Shown: positions 19,535 to 28,079, counted from the first letter of the stretch. The stretch is DNA of 64,000 nt from Bacteroidota bacterium (GCA_018266555.1 JAFEAF010000006.1:99088-163087), one strand, 5' to 3'. The notes: a model not told the origin generated them from the letters alone. Numbers and translations: made by a program.

Positions 19535-20350
19535 TTATAAAACAGCGAGTTCAGAAGCTTTTTTTACACTTCCATATTTAAGTAATAAGGTTTTAGCCTT
19601 ATTGTAATCATCCAGTTTCAGGCGTTCCATCAACATCTTGACACCACGATCCACCAGTTTTTCATTGGTGAGCTGCATATTTACCATTTTATTATCCTCC
19701 ACCCTGCCCAATTGTATCATTACCGATGTGGAGATCATGTTCAGTACCAGTTTCTGAGCAGTTCCACTTTTCATCCTGGTACTGCCGGTTACAAATTCGG
19801 GGCCCACTACTACTTCAATGGGAAATTCAGCGGCTGCACTGACCGGCGAATCAGGATTACAGGAAATGCTTCCGGTGATGATGCCTCTTTTCCGGCATTC
19901 TTCCAGGGCTCCAATCACATAGGGAGTAGTGCCGCTGGCTGCAATACCTACTACCACATCTTTATCAGAAATTTTATAAGCCTGTAAATCTTTCCAGCCC
20001 TGCATTTTATCATCTTCGGCAAATTCAACGGCCACCATTATGGCTTTTTCGCCCCCTGCAATAATACCAATGACCAGGCCATGAGGAACACCGTAAGTAG
20101 GAGGACATTCGCTTGCATCTACTATTGCCAATCTGCCGCTGGTACCGGCGCCAATATAAAACAACCGGCCCCCCATCAGCATTTTATCACTTATTGCTTC
20201 CACTAATTTTTCAATTTGTGGTATGGCTTTTTCAACTGCATGGGGAACAATTTGATCTTCCTTATTGATGAAAGAAAGTAATTCATTAATAGTCATCTTT
20301 TCAAGGTGACGGTAATTGCTTGGTTGTTCCGTAATTTTTTTAAATGACAT
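19535..20350 (-). CDS. murQ: N-acetylmuramic acid 6-phosphate etherase
   Basis: 271 residues, SIS (sugar isomerase) fold. Family motifs are FYIGAGTSGRLAIVDASECPPTYG (about residues 62-85, shown by its start GAGTSGR) and GSTRMKSGTAQKLVLNM. It cleaves the D-lactyl ether of MurNAc-6-phosphate to GlcNAc-6-phosphate in peptidoglycan recycling. It starts 11 bp after a BadF-type sugar kinase gene, the natural supplier of its substrate, and the two form an operon. Confidence 0.95.
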   Translation of the reverse strand: MSFKKITEQPSNYRHLEKMTINELLSFINKEDQIVPHAVEKAIPQIEKLVEAISDKMLMGGRLFYIGAGTSGRLAIVDASECPPTYGVPHGLVIGIIAGGEKAIMVAVEFAEDDKMQGWKDLQAYKISDKDVVVGIAASGTTPYVIGALEECRKRGIITGSISCNPDSPVSAAAEFPIEVVVGPEFVTGSTRMKSGTAQKLVLNMISTSVMIQLGRVEDNKMVNMQLTNEKLVDRGVKMLMERLKLDDYNKAKTLLLKYGSVKKASELAVL

Positions 20351-20361
20351 AAATCCGCTCT

Positions 20362-21204
20362 TTAGCTGTGGTATTCAATCAAACCGGGCATGGGGTTTTT
20401 CAAAATTTTACCAGGTTCCATTTGGTAGGTGGCGCAAAGGTCTAGTAATACATCCTGAAATCCAAATGCAACACCTCCAACAAAATGAACCGGCATTAAA
20501 AACGCTTCTTTGTACCGGCTCAAGTGATTGAAAAAAAAATCATTCAACCCATCTTCTATAATATTTTCAACCATATAATGTCCCCTGTTTTCTGCAAGAA
20601 ATAATGTGAAACTTGCAAGATAACGATTAGGCAAAGCTTTTTTATAAACATTTTCCAATATTTCAGCACGATTTGTTACGTACTTCGCATCAAATCTTGC
20701 CCGCAGGTCTTCATCAAATATTCCATATAAATAATACTGAATTACTTTTTTACCCAAATAAGCGCCACTGCCTTCATCGCCCAGGGCATAGCCGATACCC
20801 GGTGTTTGTTTGGCAATCTTTTTTCCATCATAATAACAACAAAAGGATCCTGTCCCTAAATTACCCACCATCCCCTTGTTCCTGCCACATACCGATTTAG
20901 CAGCAGCAGCCAGATCATGATCCACATGCACTTTTGCTCCCGGAAATACTTTTTGCAGTGCTTTTTTTACAATCCCGGCATTTTCAGAGCTTACACAGCC
21001 GGTACCATAGTAAAAAATTTCATCAACATCTATATTTTTCAATGTTGGTTTCAGTTCATCCAATAAAAGGATTTTTATTTGTTCCGCATTTAAGAAATAA
21101 GGGCTGATGCCGGCTGTATAAATTGTCTTGGGTTTAGAACCTGTCAGTAAACACCATTCTGCCTTTGTGGCGCCGCTATCTGCTATAAGTTTTTTTAAAG
21201 CCAT
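20362..21204 (-). CDS. BadF/BadG-family amino-sugar kinase (GlcNAc or MurNAc kinase)
   Basis: 280 residues, ASKHA ATPase fold. The phosphate-1 loop is LIADSGATKAEW near the N-terminus, phosphate-2 is GNLGTGSFCC, and ALGDEGSGAYLGKK is typical of N-acetylglucosamine kinases. Directly coupled to murQ, so it may phosphorylate MurNAc or both sugars, like the MurK kinases described in Clostridium; sequence alone does not decide between the two. Divergent from the S41 protease gene. Confidence 0.85.
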   Translation of the reverse strand: MALKKLIADSGATKAEWCLLTGSKPKTIYTAGISPYFLNAEQIKILLLDELKPTLKNIDVDEIFYYGTGCVSSENAGIVKKALQKVFPGAKVHVDHDLAAAAKSVCGRNKGMVGNLGTGSFCCYYDGKKIAKQTPGIGYALGDEGSGAYLGKKVIQYYLYGIFDEDLRARFDAKYVTNRAEILENVYKKALPNRYLASFTLFLAENRGHYMVENIIEDGLNDFFFNHLSRYKEAFLMPVHFVGGVAFGFQDVLLDLCATYQMEPGKILKNPMPGLIEYHS

Positions 21205-21290
21205 TAAAGATTTGTTGAATTACAGGAACGCACCAAGCTTTATCTTCAAATCCGTTACTTTGCGTTCAGTAAAATAAATAAAGATAAGTG

Positions 21291-22883
21291 ATGCAGAATA
21301 AAAAATTAAAAGTTTGGCTGCCCCTTCTTTTTGCTATCGTTATGATTCTGGGAATGTATTTCGGCGATAAGCTACGTGGGGACATGGGTGGTTCAAATAA
21401 TTTTTTCAAAACCAGTAAACGGAGTACCCTGCAGGAAGCGCTGGATCTCATCCGCCTGAAATACGTTGATTCTGTACGGCTGGATACATTGCAATCAAAT
21501 GCCATCCAGGATATGATGGGAGAACTGGACCCCCATTCCGTTTACATACCAGCAACTAAATTGCAGGAAGTAAACGAAGACCTGGGCGGCAAGTTTGAAG
21601 GGATTGGTGTGGAGTTCAATATTTTCAGTGATACCATAAATGTATTATATGTAATTCCCGATGGACCGGGAGATAAAGCCGGTTTGCAAATTGGTGATAA
21701 AATCTTAAAAGCTGACGACACCCTGCTTACCCGGAAAAATATGACAGGTGATGATGTAAAAAGAATCATACGTGGAGTGCAGGGTTCAAAAACCGTATTG
21801 CAAATTTTACGAGACGGTAAAGTTTTTAATAGTACTGTAACCAGGGATATGATCCCGGTATCTTCAGTAGATGCATCTTACATGATAGACAAACAAACCG
21901 GCTATATCAAGCTGAATAAATTTTCCGAAAGCACTTACATTGATTTTATGAAATCACTGGAAAGCCTGCAAAAACAGGGAATGCAGAAATTGATTCTTGA
22001 CCTGAGAGGTAATGGTGGAGGGTTTATGAATGAAGCAGTGGATATTGCCGATGAATTTCTGGATGATGATAAGCTAATCGTATATACAAAGGGTATTAAT
22101 TCGCCCCGCCAGGAATATAAAGCCAAACGTCCGGGGCTTTTTGAAACCGGGAAATTAACAGTATTAGTGGATGAGCTAACCGCAAGTGCCAGCGAAGTAT
22201 TGGCAGGAGCTTTACAGGATTGGGACCGAGGTACAATTATTGGCCGCCGCACATTTGGAAAAGGCCTGGTGCAACAACAATACCAGTTGAGTGACGGATC
22301 CGCTATCCGGCTTACCATTGCAAGATATTATACGCCGTTGGGGCGAAGCATTCAGCGTCCTTATGATCAAGGGAAAAAAGTGTATATGGATGAGATTTGG
22401 AAACGTTATTCCGACGGAGAAGCTTTGCATGCAGATTCCAATAAGGTGAGTAATGGTAAAGAATACAAAACTCCCAAGGGAAGGATTGTGTATGGTGGCG
22501 GCGGCATTATGCCGGATATTTTTGTGCCGATAGATACAAGCACTTTTCAGCGTACTGCAGCAAAGGTCTTGCTTGACGGGACATTATATAAGTTTGTTTA
22601 CCTCTACTATTTACAACATAAATCGCTGGTACAACAATATGCTAATCCGGAAGACTTCGTTAAAAATTTCAATCATGAAAATGAGATGTGGCAGCAGTTG
22701 GTGCAATATGCAGCAAAGGATACAGTGAATCTAAAATCAGTTCCTGAATCAGATAAAGAATCATTGGAAAAACGAATGAAAGCAAACCTGGCCCGGTTTA
22801 AATGGCGAAATGAAGGTTTTTATGAAGTGCTGAATACGGATGATGCTGTAATAAAAAAGGCCATTGAAGTACTGGAAAAATAA
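21291..22883 (+). CDS. C-terminal processing peptidase, S41 family
   Basis: 530 residues from the ATG at 21291; a GTG directly before it is also in frame. An N-terminal membrane anchor (about 8-28) places it in the periplasm. A PDZ domain (about 75-170) is followed by the protease core with catalytic Ser in TASASEVLAGAL and Lys in RTFGKGLVQ, the Ser/Lys dyad of CtpA/Prc. The C-terminal 150 residues are a helical extension common in Bacteroidota members. It trims or degrades proteins by their C-termini. A TTACTTTG, one mismatch from the -7 consensus, lies about 30 bp upstream. Confidence 0.93.
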   Translation: MQNKKLKVWLPLLFAIVMILGMYFGDKLRGDMGGSNNFFKTSKRSTLQEALDLIRLKYVDSVRLDTLQSNAIQDMMGELDPHSVYIPATKLQEVNEDLGGKFEGIGVEFNIFSDTINVLYVIPDGPGDKAGLQIGDKILKADDTLLTRKNMTGDDVKRIIRGVQGSKTVLQILRDGKVFNSTVTRDMIPVSSVDASYMIDKQTGYIKLNKFSESTYIDFMKSLESLQKQGMQKLILDLRGNGGGFMNEAVDIADEFLDDDKLIVYTKGINSPRQEYKAKRPGLFETGKLTVLVDELTASASEVLAGALQDWDRGTIIGRRTFGKGLVQQQYQLSDGSAIRLTIARYYTPLGRSIQRPYDQGKKVYMDEIWKRYSDGEALHADSNKVSNGKEYKTPKGRIVYGGGGIMPDIFVPIDTSTFQRTAAKVLLDGTLYKFVYLYYLQHKSLVQQYANPEDFVKNFNHENEMWQQLVQYAAKDTVNLKSVPESDKESLEKRMKANLARFKWRNEGFYEVLNTDDAVIKKAIEVLEK

Positions 22884-22910
22884 AAGCAATTCTTTTTTCA
22901 AGAATTGCTT
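22884..22910 (-). terminator. Terminator of the DUF6249 transcript
   Basis: Perfect 11-bp stem AAGCAATTCTT (22884-22894) / AAGAATTGCTT (22900-22910) around a 5-nt loop. On the minus strand it is followed by TTTTATTTTT, a proper U-tract, whereas on the plus strand no U-run follows. It therefore chiefly ends the minus-strand DUF6249 mRNA and abuts the stop of the S41 gene. Confidence 0.8.
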
Positions 22911-22935
22911 AAGCTGATTAATGATAATGGATCCT

Positions 22936-23337
22936 TTATGATTGTTTGCTTTCGTTTCTTTCCCACCATTGTTTTTCTATACGGTAAGAACCGAATAAAC
23001 CAAGTCCCCCGCCAATAGCAATAAGAGCAAAGTAAATAGCCGGGTTATCATCTACACGGTCTTTATAAATATTTCCGTTGACCACAGTCTGAACAAATGA
23101 GTGTTGCAATATATATTCATCAAGAAGGTATGCAGCCAGCAAACCGGCACCTGAGCCAATCAGTAACAAAGCCCATTTCAGATTTTTATAGGGAGCCGGT
23201 CTGTTTGCAAACTCTTTCGGATTCATTCCTTTTTCAATCATAGCCAGGTTTTGACGGGTTTTCAGGTAAACTATTCCGAATATCATGGCAAACCCGCCTG
23301 CAAACATTACAATTGGAATTAAAAATTCGCCTCGCAT
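22936..23337 (-). CDS. DUF6249-like small membrane protein, likely ECF-sigma target
   Basis: 133 residues. Membrane segments lie at about 5-25 (LIPIVMFAGGFAMIFGIVYL), 53-73 and 103-122, with a cytoplasmic loop IEKGMNPKEFANRP between the first two, a pattern of DUF6249 proteins. The function of the family is not established. It is transcribed away from an ECF sigma gene, and its 200-bp upstream region holds two copies of the same TGTAACC-N17-GTC element found ahead of the sigma gene, so it is very probably controlled by that sigma factor. Confidence 0.8.
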   Translation of the reverse strand: MRGEFLIPIVMFAGGFAMIFGIVYLKTRQNLAMIEKGMNPKEFANRPAPYKNLKWALLLIGSGAGLLAAYLLDEYILQHSFVQTVVNGNIYKDRVDDNPAIYFALIAIGGGLGLFGSYRIEKQWWERNESKQS

Positions 23338-23382
23338 AACATAAATTTTTTTGGTTAAAATTATTTTCAGCCTTTTTCATGT

Positions 23383-23409
23383 GACTACCGGCAATCAGCC
23401 GTGGTTACA
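23383..23409 (-). promoter_or_regulatory. ECF-type promoter, copy 2 (proximal to DUF6249)
   Basis: Minus strand: TGTAACC (23403-23409), 17-bp spacer, GTC (23383-23385), preceded by TA. The -35 with AAC and the -10 with GTC are typical of ECF promoters. The expected start of RNA is about 38 bp before the DUF6249 ATG. Confidence 0.75.
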
Positions 23410-23448
23410 TTTCTAAAGAACTTTTCTGAATCGTTTTACAAAAACTAT

Positions 23449-23475
23449 GACTACCTGCCGTTAAATAAGGTTACA
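23449..23475 (-). promoter_or_regulatory. ECF-type promoter, copy 1 (distal to DUF6249)
   Basis: Minus strand: TGTAACC (23469-23475), 17-bp spacer, GTC (23449-23451), again preceded by TA. Same element and spacing as the other two copies in this intergenic region. Confidence 0.75.
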
Positions 23476-23500
23476 GCTTTTAAAAATTCGTAATTTGTAT

Positions 23501-23527
23501 TGTAACCGGCCTTATTAATATGTAGTC
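23501..23527 (+). promoter_or_regulatory. ECF-type autoregulatory promoter of the sigma gene
   Basis: Plus strand: TGTAACC (23501-23507), 17-bp spacer, GTC (23525-23527), preceded by TA. The start of RNA would fall only a few bases before the ATG at 23540, implying a very short leader. Confidence 0.75.
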
Positions 23528-23539
23528 TTATTACGCAGA

Positions 23540-24121
23540 ATGTCAACCGGACTTAGTGATAATGAAATCATTGGCAAAGTGCTACGTGGTGATCAGCAGG
23601 CCTATGCAGGGCTTGTAGAGCGCTATCAAAACTATGTTTTTACACTGGCAATGCGTTTCACTAAAAACCGGGAAGACGCAGAAGAAGCATCGCAGGACAT
23701 TTTTATAAAGGCGTATCGTTCTTTGGCAGATTTCAGAGGGGCATCCAAGTTCAGCACCTGGCTTTATACAATTGTTAATACCACCTGCATTACTTTTTTA
23801 AGAAAAAGGAAATTAGAAACCTATTCATTAGATCATGAAAAAATATTTGAAATGGCTGACAGTAAAGATTCCGGGTTCAGGGCAAACCTGGTAGAACAAA
23901 AATCAAGAACTAATATGGTTAATGAAGCTATTACCTTGTTAGGCCATGATGATGCTGAGATTATAACTTTGTTTTATAAAGCGGAACAAAGCCTGGAAGA
24001 GATTGGAAAAATTTTGGGGCTGGATCCAAAAACTGCAAAAGTAAGATTGCACCGTGCCCGGCAGCGGCTTAAGGAAAAAATGGAAACTTATTTTGCCGAA
24101 GAAGTAAAAGATTTAAATTAA
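23540..24121 (+). CDS. ECF-family RNA polymerase sigma factor
   Basis: 193 residues. Region 2 (about 20-95) has the core-binding RFTKNREDAEEASQDIF and the promoter-melting FSTWLYTIVNTTCITFLR. Region 4 (about 135-190) has a helix-turn-helix in SLEEIGKILGLDPKTAKVRLHRARQRL that reads the -35 element. It is followed after 10 bp by a membrane protein with anti-sigma features. Its own promoter and that of the divergent DUF6249 gene share a TGTAACC-N17-GTC motif, which I take to be its recognition sequence. The inducing signal is unknown. Confidence 0.95.
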   Translation: MSTGLSDNEIIGKVLRGDQQAYAGLVERYQNYVFTLAMRFTKNREDAEEASQDIFIKAYRSLADFRGASKFSTWLYTIVNTTCITFLRKRKLETYSLDHEKIFEMADSKDSGFRANLVEQKSRTNMVNEAITLLGHDDAEIITLFYKAEQSLEEIGKILGLDPKTAKVRLHRARQRLKEKMETYFAEEVKDLN

Positions 24122-24131
24122 AAACTTGATT

Positions 24132-24641
24132 ATGGAAACTCAAAAACATATCGAAGAACATCTCTGGGATTATATTGATGGTACCATATCTTCAGAAGAA
24201 AAAACGATAATTGAACAATTACTGCTAAGCAATACTGAATGGAAAAACAAATACCTTGAATTGCTAGAGACTCACCGGATACTCCAGTCATCCGGCCTGG
24301 AAGCACCATCACTCCGTTTCACCAAAAATGTTATGGAAGGCATCTCGAAGTATCATATTGCCCCAGCTACCAAAACGTATATCAACAAAAGAATCATTTG
24401 GGGAATTGGTTTCTTTTTCATCGCCATATTTGTTGGTTTCCTTGTATATGGTTTCGGACAAATAGACTGGACTGCAAAAGGTGATAATAATTTGTCAATC
24501 GATTTAAGCAGGCTGGATATCAACAAATTCTTCAATAATACTTATATCAACATATTTATGATGATCAATGTAGTGCTGGGGCTTTTTCTTCTTGACAATT
24601 ATTTCAGCCATAAAAGAAAATCTTTTCAGAAAAAAGTTTGA
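24132..24641 (+). CDS. Putative membrane anti-sigma factor
   Basis: 169 residues from the ATG at 24132. The N-terminal cytoplasmic part (HIEEHLWDYIDGTISSEEKT...) has the short acidic helix arrangement seen in anti-sigma proteins paired with Bacteroidota ECF factors, without the HxxxCxxC zinc motif. Membrane helices lie at about 87-108 and 136-154, with about 25 periplasmic residues between them. Ten base pairs after the sigma gene, so co-transcribed. Role inferred from position and layout rather than from a named domain. Confidence 0.75.
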   Translation: METQKHIEEHLWDYIDGTISSEEKTIIEQLLLSNTEWKNKYLELLETHRILQSSGLEAPSLRFTKNVMEGISKYHIAPATKTYINKRIIWGIGFFFIAIFVGFLVYGFGQIDWTAKGDNNLSIDLSRLDINKFFNNTYINIFMMINVVLGLFLLDNYFSHKRKSFQKKV

Positions 24642-24658
24642 TGGCTTTAAATAGTCAC

Positions 24659-24675
24659 GCCTGCTGACTGCAGGC
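24659..24675. repeat. Short GC-rich hairpin after the sigma operon
   Basis: GCCTGC / GCAGGC with a TGACT loop, just ahead of the terminator. Base composition and the CCTGC core recall the palindrome in ychF and the GCCTG/CAGGC hairpin spanning the amidase stop codon (33418-33430). Confidence 0.55.
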
Positions 24676-24684
24676 GGGTCCGGT

Positions 24685-24721
24685 GAACCCTTCTGCTTCC
24701 AGAGGGGTTCTTTGATTTCCT
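24685..24721 (+). terminator. Intrinsic terminator of the sigma/anti-sigma operon
   Basis: 11-bp stem GAACCCTTCTG (24685-24695) / CAGAGGGGTTC (24700-24710), one G-T pair, CTTC tetraloop, then TTTGATTTCC. Placed 44 bp after the anti-sigma stop. Confidence 0.88.
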
Positions 24722-24777
24722 TTAATGGCAGGCCGCTTTGCATTACAAATTGTAACTTCGTCATGTAACTAATAGCT

Positions 24778-26139
24778 ATGGATATCAGAAATAACATCCT
24801 TGAAACCATTGGAAACACTCCGTTAATCAGGTTAAACAAAATCACCAAAGATTTTCCCTGCACCGTAGCCGCTAAAGTGGATTATTTTAACCCGGGGAAT
24901 TCCATCAAGGATAGAATGGCTATTAAAATGATTGAAGTGGCAGAGAAGGAAGGGAAGCTAAAACCCGGTGGTACCATTATTGAATGTACTTCGGGAAATA
25001 CGGGAATGGGCTTAGCATTAGCTGCCGTAGTAAAGGGTTATAAATGTATTTTCACAACTACAGATAAACAGTCCAAAGAAAAAATGGACATATTGAAAGC
25101 TGTCGGCGCTGAAGTGATTGTTTGTCCTACCAATGTGGAGCCGGATGATCCGAAAAGTTATTATTCTGTAGCCCGAAGATTAGCAAAAGAAATTCCCAAT
25201 TCATTTCACTGCAATCAGTATGATAATCTTGCTAATCGTTTGGCACATTATGAATCCACCGGCCCTGAAATCTGGAAACAAACAGATGGAAAAATCACAC
25301 ATTTGATTTGCACAGCCGGTACCGGCGGCACGATCACAGGCACTGCCATGTTTCTGAAAGAAAAAAAACCGGATATACAAGTTTGGGCTGTTGATGTATA
25401 TGGTTCATTACTCACCAAATATTTTCGCACCGGCGAAACAGATATGAATGAAGTGCATCCTTATGTGAGTGAAGGATTCGGAGAAGATTTTGTGCCGGAG
25501 AATTATAATATGAAAGTGATTGATCATTTTGAACAGGTAACCGATAAGGACGGGGCCGTGATGGCAAGACGATTAGCTAAAGAGGAAGGAATCTTTTGCG
25601 GCTATAGTGCAGGAAGTTGCCTGCAGGGATTAATGCAACTGAAAAACCGTTTGAAAAAAGATGACCTGGTTGTATGCATCTTTCATGATCATGGCAGCCG
25701 TTATGTAGCCAAAATTTATAATGATCAATGGATGATTGAACGAGGCTTCCTGGATGTGAAAACATTTAAAGACATTATAAGTGCAAGAGGAACGGCTCAA
25801 AAACTTGTAAGTGTGGACATCTCCCAGACCGTTTCTGAAGCTGTATCATTGATGAAGAAATATGATATCGAGCATATTCCCGTAACCAATGGTAATGGCC
25901 CGGTAGGCGCTATCAGCGAAAGCGGGTTATTTCAGAAAATATTTGACAATCCCGAAATAAAAAATGCAAAAATATCCGAAGTGATCGAACCCAATTTTCC
26001 TATGGTAGAATTTGATACGCCGGTGGAGCGGCTCAGCCATCTTATCAACAAAGAAAACGGGGCTGTACTCGCCAAAGATGATGCAGGCAATTATCATATT
26101 GTAACTAAATATGACGTGATACAGGCGTTAAGTCATTAA
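24778..26139 (+). CDS. Cystathionine beta-synthase
   Basis: 453 residues. The PLP domain (about 1-320) begins NILETIGNTPLIRLNKI, has the cofactor Lys in NPGNSIKDRMA and the glycine loop TAGTGGTITG. Two CBS motifs (about 335-453; VSEAVSLMKKYDIEHIPV and a second unit to the end) form a regulatory domain that in relatives binds adenosyl ligands. The enzyme condenses serine with homocysteine, or makes cysteine; cysteine synthases normally lack the CBS pair. A TTACAAATTGTAA palindrome (24743-24755) lies between the upstream terminator and the start. Confidence 0.92.
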   Translation: MDIRNNILETIGNTPLIRLNKITKDFPCTVAAKVDYFNPGNSIKDRMAIKMIEVAEKEGKLKPGGTIIECTSGNTGMGLALAAVVKGYKCIFTTTDKQSKEKMDILKAVGAEVIVCPTNVEPDDPKSYYSVARRLAKEIPNSFHCNQYDNLANRLAHYESTGPEIWKQTDGKITHLICTAGTGGTITGTAMFLKEKKPDIQVWAVDVYGSLLTKYFRTGETDMNEVHPYVSEGFGEDFVPENYNMKVIDHFEQVTDKDGAVMARRLAKEEGIFCGYSAGSCLQGLMQLKNRLKKDDLVVCIFHDHGSRYVAKIYNDQWMIERGFLDVKTFKDIISARGTAQKLVSVDISQTVSEAVSLMKKYDIEHIPVTNGNGPVGAISESGLFQKIFDNPEIKNAKISEVIEPNFPMVEFDTPVERLSHLINKENGAVLAKDDAGNYHIVTKYDVIQALSH

Positions 26140-26342
26140 GGAAAATAGCCGGCTATATCTTATTGTGCACAATCCAGTATCATTGAAACTCTGATCTTAC
26201 TACCCGTAAATTTACTTTCGACATATCGTTATTGTCGCAATGGAAGATTAGCCTCTTTACGATTCAAACGGTAAATACTGTGGTAGAAAAGTTTAGAAGT
26301 TTTTCTCTATTATATTAATGAACTCACAATTATTTTTGCCTC

Positions 26343-26494
26343 AGAAGTTGATTGATACATAATCAATCTAATCCAATCCGATGTCCTGAATGAGAAGCCA
26401 CCCCTGAAACTAACTAAACCAATCCTTAGAAAAACCAGAGCCGATTTCCCTGATTTTAATCGGGGCGGCAAAAATCCAATATCAATCAACTTCT
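26343..26494. repeat. 152-bp block bounded by 15-bp perfect inverted repeats
   Basis: AGAAGTTGATTGATA at 26343-26357 is the exact reverse complement of 26480-26494. Inside, CCGATT and AATCGG (around 26432-26455) form another stem. No coding potential. Could be a miniature mobile element or a folded RNA. Confidence 0.6.
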
Positions 26495-26567
26495 TCCTTT
26501 TTGGAAAAGTACCCGAAAATCCAGATCCTGTAGAAAAGCTATCCAGTTCCTTGAAGACCTAACTGCA

Positions 26568-26662
26568 ATCACCGCAGTGTCCAAATCCCATGAAAAGATT
26601 AATGGTCCGGAACCCTCCTGCAATCCAGAAGCATAGCAAAGGATGGCAGGAGGTGCGGTGAT
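26568..26662. other. Nested inverted repeats with a three-way-junction layout
   Basis: Outer arms ATCACCGCA (26568-26576) and TGCGGTGAT (26654-26662) enclose CCAT/ATGG (26588-26591/26602-26605) and CCTCCTGC/GCAGGAGG (26614-26621/26646-26653). The two right-hand arms are contiguous, as expected for a folded RNA with coaxial stems. A T-rich stretch (CTTTTCTTTTTTCTATTTT) follows within 40 bp. Confidence 0.45.
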
Positions 26663-26817
26663 GATAAATGTCTTCCCATCTTTTCTTTTTTCTATTTTCC
26701 TAAATGTTTTCTCACATTATTTACTGCACATTGAAACATGCATTTTAATTCGATTTATACTTCTTAATTCAAAAAATCATATTGATTTCAGATAACTATT
26801 AAGAATGCGAGGTTTCT

Positions 26818-26825
26818 TATCTTTG
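26818..26825 (+). promoter_or_regulatory. -7 promoter box of the class I aldolase gene
   Basis: TATCTTTG, exact TAnnTTTG match, 22 bp before the ATG at 26848. Confidence 0.65.
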
Positions 26826-26847
26826 CGCCCTGATAAAATCAATACAG

Positions 26848-27918
26848 ATGTCAAAAAAAATCAATGAACTTCTGGGCGAAAAAGCCGAATTTTTGCTCAA
26901 TCATCAATCCAAAACTATTACCAAAGATCAGCTTCATTTACCGGGGCCTGATTTTGTAGATCGTATCTGGATAAACAGCGATCGTAATCCACATGTAATG
27001 CGTAACCTGCAATTGATGTATAATACCGGAAGGCTGGCCGGTACGGGTTATCTTTCCATTCTTCCCGTTGACCAGGGTATTGAACACAGCGCCGGAGCAT
27101 CGTTTGCAAAAAATCCGATTTATTTTGATCCGGAAAATATTATTAAGCTGGCCATTGAAGGAGGATGTAATGCAGTAGCCACAACTTATGGAGGATTAGG
27201 AATGCTTTCCAGAAAATATGCACATAAAATTCCTTTTATTATAAAAGTGAATCACAATGAATTTCTCACTTACCCCAATAAATTTGATCAGATCATGTTT
27301 GCTTCCATCAAAGCAAGCTGGAATTTGGGCGCTGCTGCCGTGGGGGCTACCATTTATTTCGGCAGCGAAGAATCCACAAGGCAAATACAGGAAGTGAGTA
27401 AAGCTTTTGAAATGGCGCATGAGTTGGGAATGGCCACCATTCTCTGGTGCTACCTTCGCAATCCCGCATTCAAAACAAAAGAAAAAGATTTTCATGTATC
27501 GGCTGACCTGACCGGACAAGCCAATCATCTCGGCGTAACCATTGAAGCGGATATCATCAAGCAAAAACTACCGGAAAATAATGGTGGATATCTTGCATTA
27601 AACACCAAAGAATCTGCTTACGGAAAAAATGATCCGCTCATTTATACCAAACTCACTTCTGATCACCCGATTGATCTCTGTCGTTACCAGGTTGCTAATT
27701 GCTATATGGGCCGTGCAGGATTAATTAATTCCGGTGGCGCATCCTCCGGCGCCAGTGATATGGCAGAAGCAGTGACTACCGCCGTCATTAATAAACGAGC
27801 CGGTGGTATGGGACTTATTTCAGGGCGCAAAGCATTTCAGCGGCCGATGAAAGAAGGAGTTGGAATACTCAATGCCATACAGGATGTGTACCTGGATAAT
27901 GAGGTAACGATAGCGTAA
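26848..27918 (+). CDS. Class I fructose-bisphosphate aldolase (DhnA/FbaB type)
   Basis: 356 residues. The archaeal-type (DhnA) aldolase fold is indicated by [15 protein letters not shown], the Schiff-base region [12 protein letters not shown] and the phosphate-binding INSGGASSG near the C-terminus. It interconverts fructose-1,6-bisphosphate with dihydroxyacetone phosphate and glyceraldehyde-3-phosphate without metal. A class 1 fructose-1,6-bisphosphatase is encoded 30 kb away, so glycolysis and gluconeogenesis can both use it. Single gene with its own -7 box and terminator. Confidence 0.93.
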   Translation: MSKKINELLGEKAEFLLNHQSKTITKDQLHLPGPDFVDRIWINSDRNPHVMRNLQLMYNTGRLAGTGYLSILPVDQGIEHSAGASFAKNPIYFDPENIIKLAIEGGCNAVATTYGGLGMLSRKYAHKIPFIIKVNHNEFLTYPNKFDQIMFASIKASWNLGAAAVGATIYFGSEESTRQIQEVSKAFEMAHELGMATILWCYLRNPAFKTKEKDFHVSADLTGQANHLGVTIEADIIKQKLPENNGGYLALNTKESAYGKNDPLIYTKLTSDHPIDLCRYQVANCYMGRAGLINSGGASSGASDMAEAVTTAVINKRAGGMGLISGRKAFQRPMKEGVGILNAIQDVYLDNEVTIA

Positions 27919-27954
27919 GAAATTAGTAATTTAGAATTAGGAATTAAAAATTAT

Positions 27955-27979
27955 AAACCTTCTTGAGTGAAGGTTTTTT
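27955..27979 (+). terminator. Intrinsic terminator after the aldolase gene
   Basis: Stem AAACCTTC (27955-27962) / GAAGGTTT (27969-27976), loop TTGAGT, ending in a T-run. 37 bp after the stop. Confidence 0.85.
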
Positions 27980-28039
27980 ATTTTGATGTAGCCAACGTTT
28001 TGTATTTTCAAATAATCAAGGTTTTGCTATGCCGACGAA

Positions 28040-28079
28040 GGTGGCATCTCTGAATCTGCAACTCTCGAGATGCCTCACC
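28040..28079. repeat. Intergenic imperfect palindrome
   Basis: GGTGGCATCTC (28040-28050) pairs with GAGATGCCTCACC (28067-28079) apart from a 2-nt bulge. The flanking text (GCCGACGAAGG..., CCCCGTTCAGCATGAC) looks like decayed dispersed repeat rather than unique sequence. Confidence 0.5.

Larger units (their letters stand above)
26140..26847. other. 708-bp region without a credible gene
   Basis: No reading frame here has family-like sequence on either strand. It holds a perfect 12-bp palindrome ATTGTGCACAAT at 26162-26173, a 152-bp block bounded by 15-bp inverted repeats (26343-26494), a second block with nested inverted repeats (26568-26662) followed by a T-rich stretch, and the fba promoter at the right end. 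The rest shows nothing I can name; it may be a decayed mobile element, a small RNA locus, or both. Confidence 0.7.

Noticed and set aside
26140..26847. Search for a hidden gene or insertion sequence
   Set aside because: No transposase-like frame, no flanking duplication that I can see by eye; only inverted repeats are supported.
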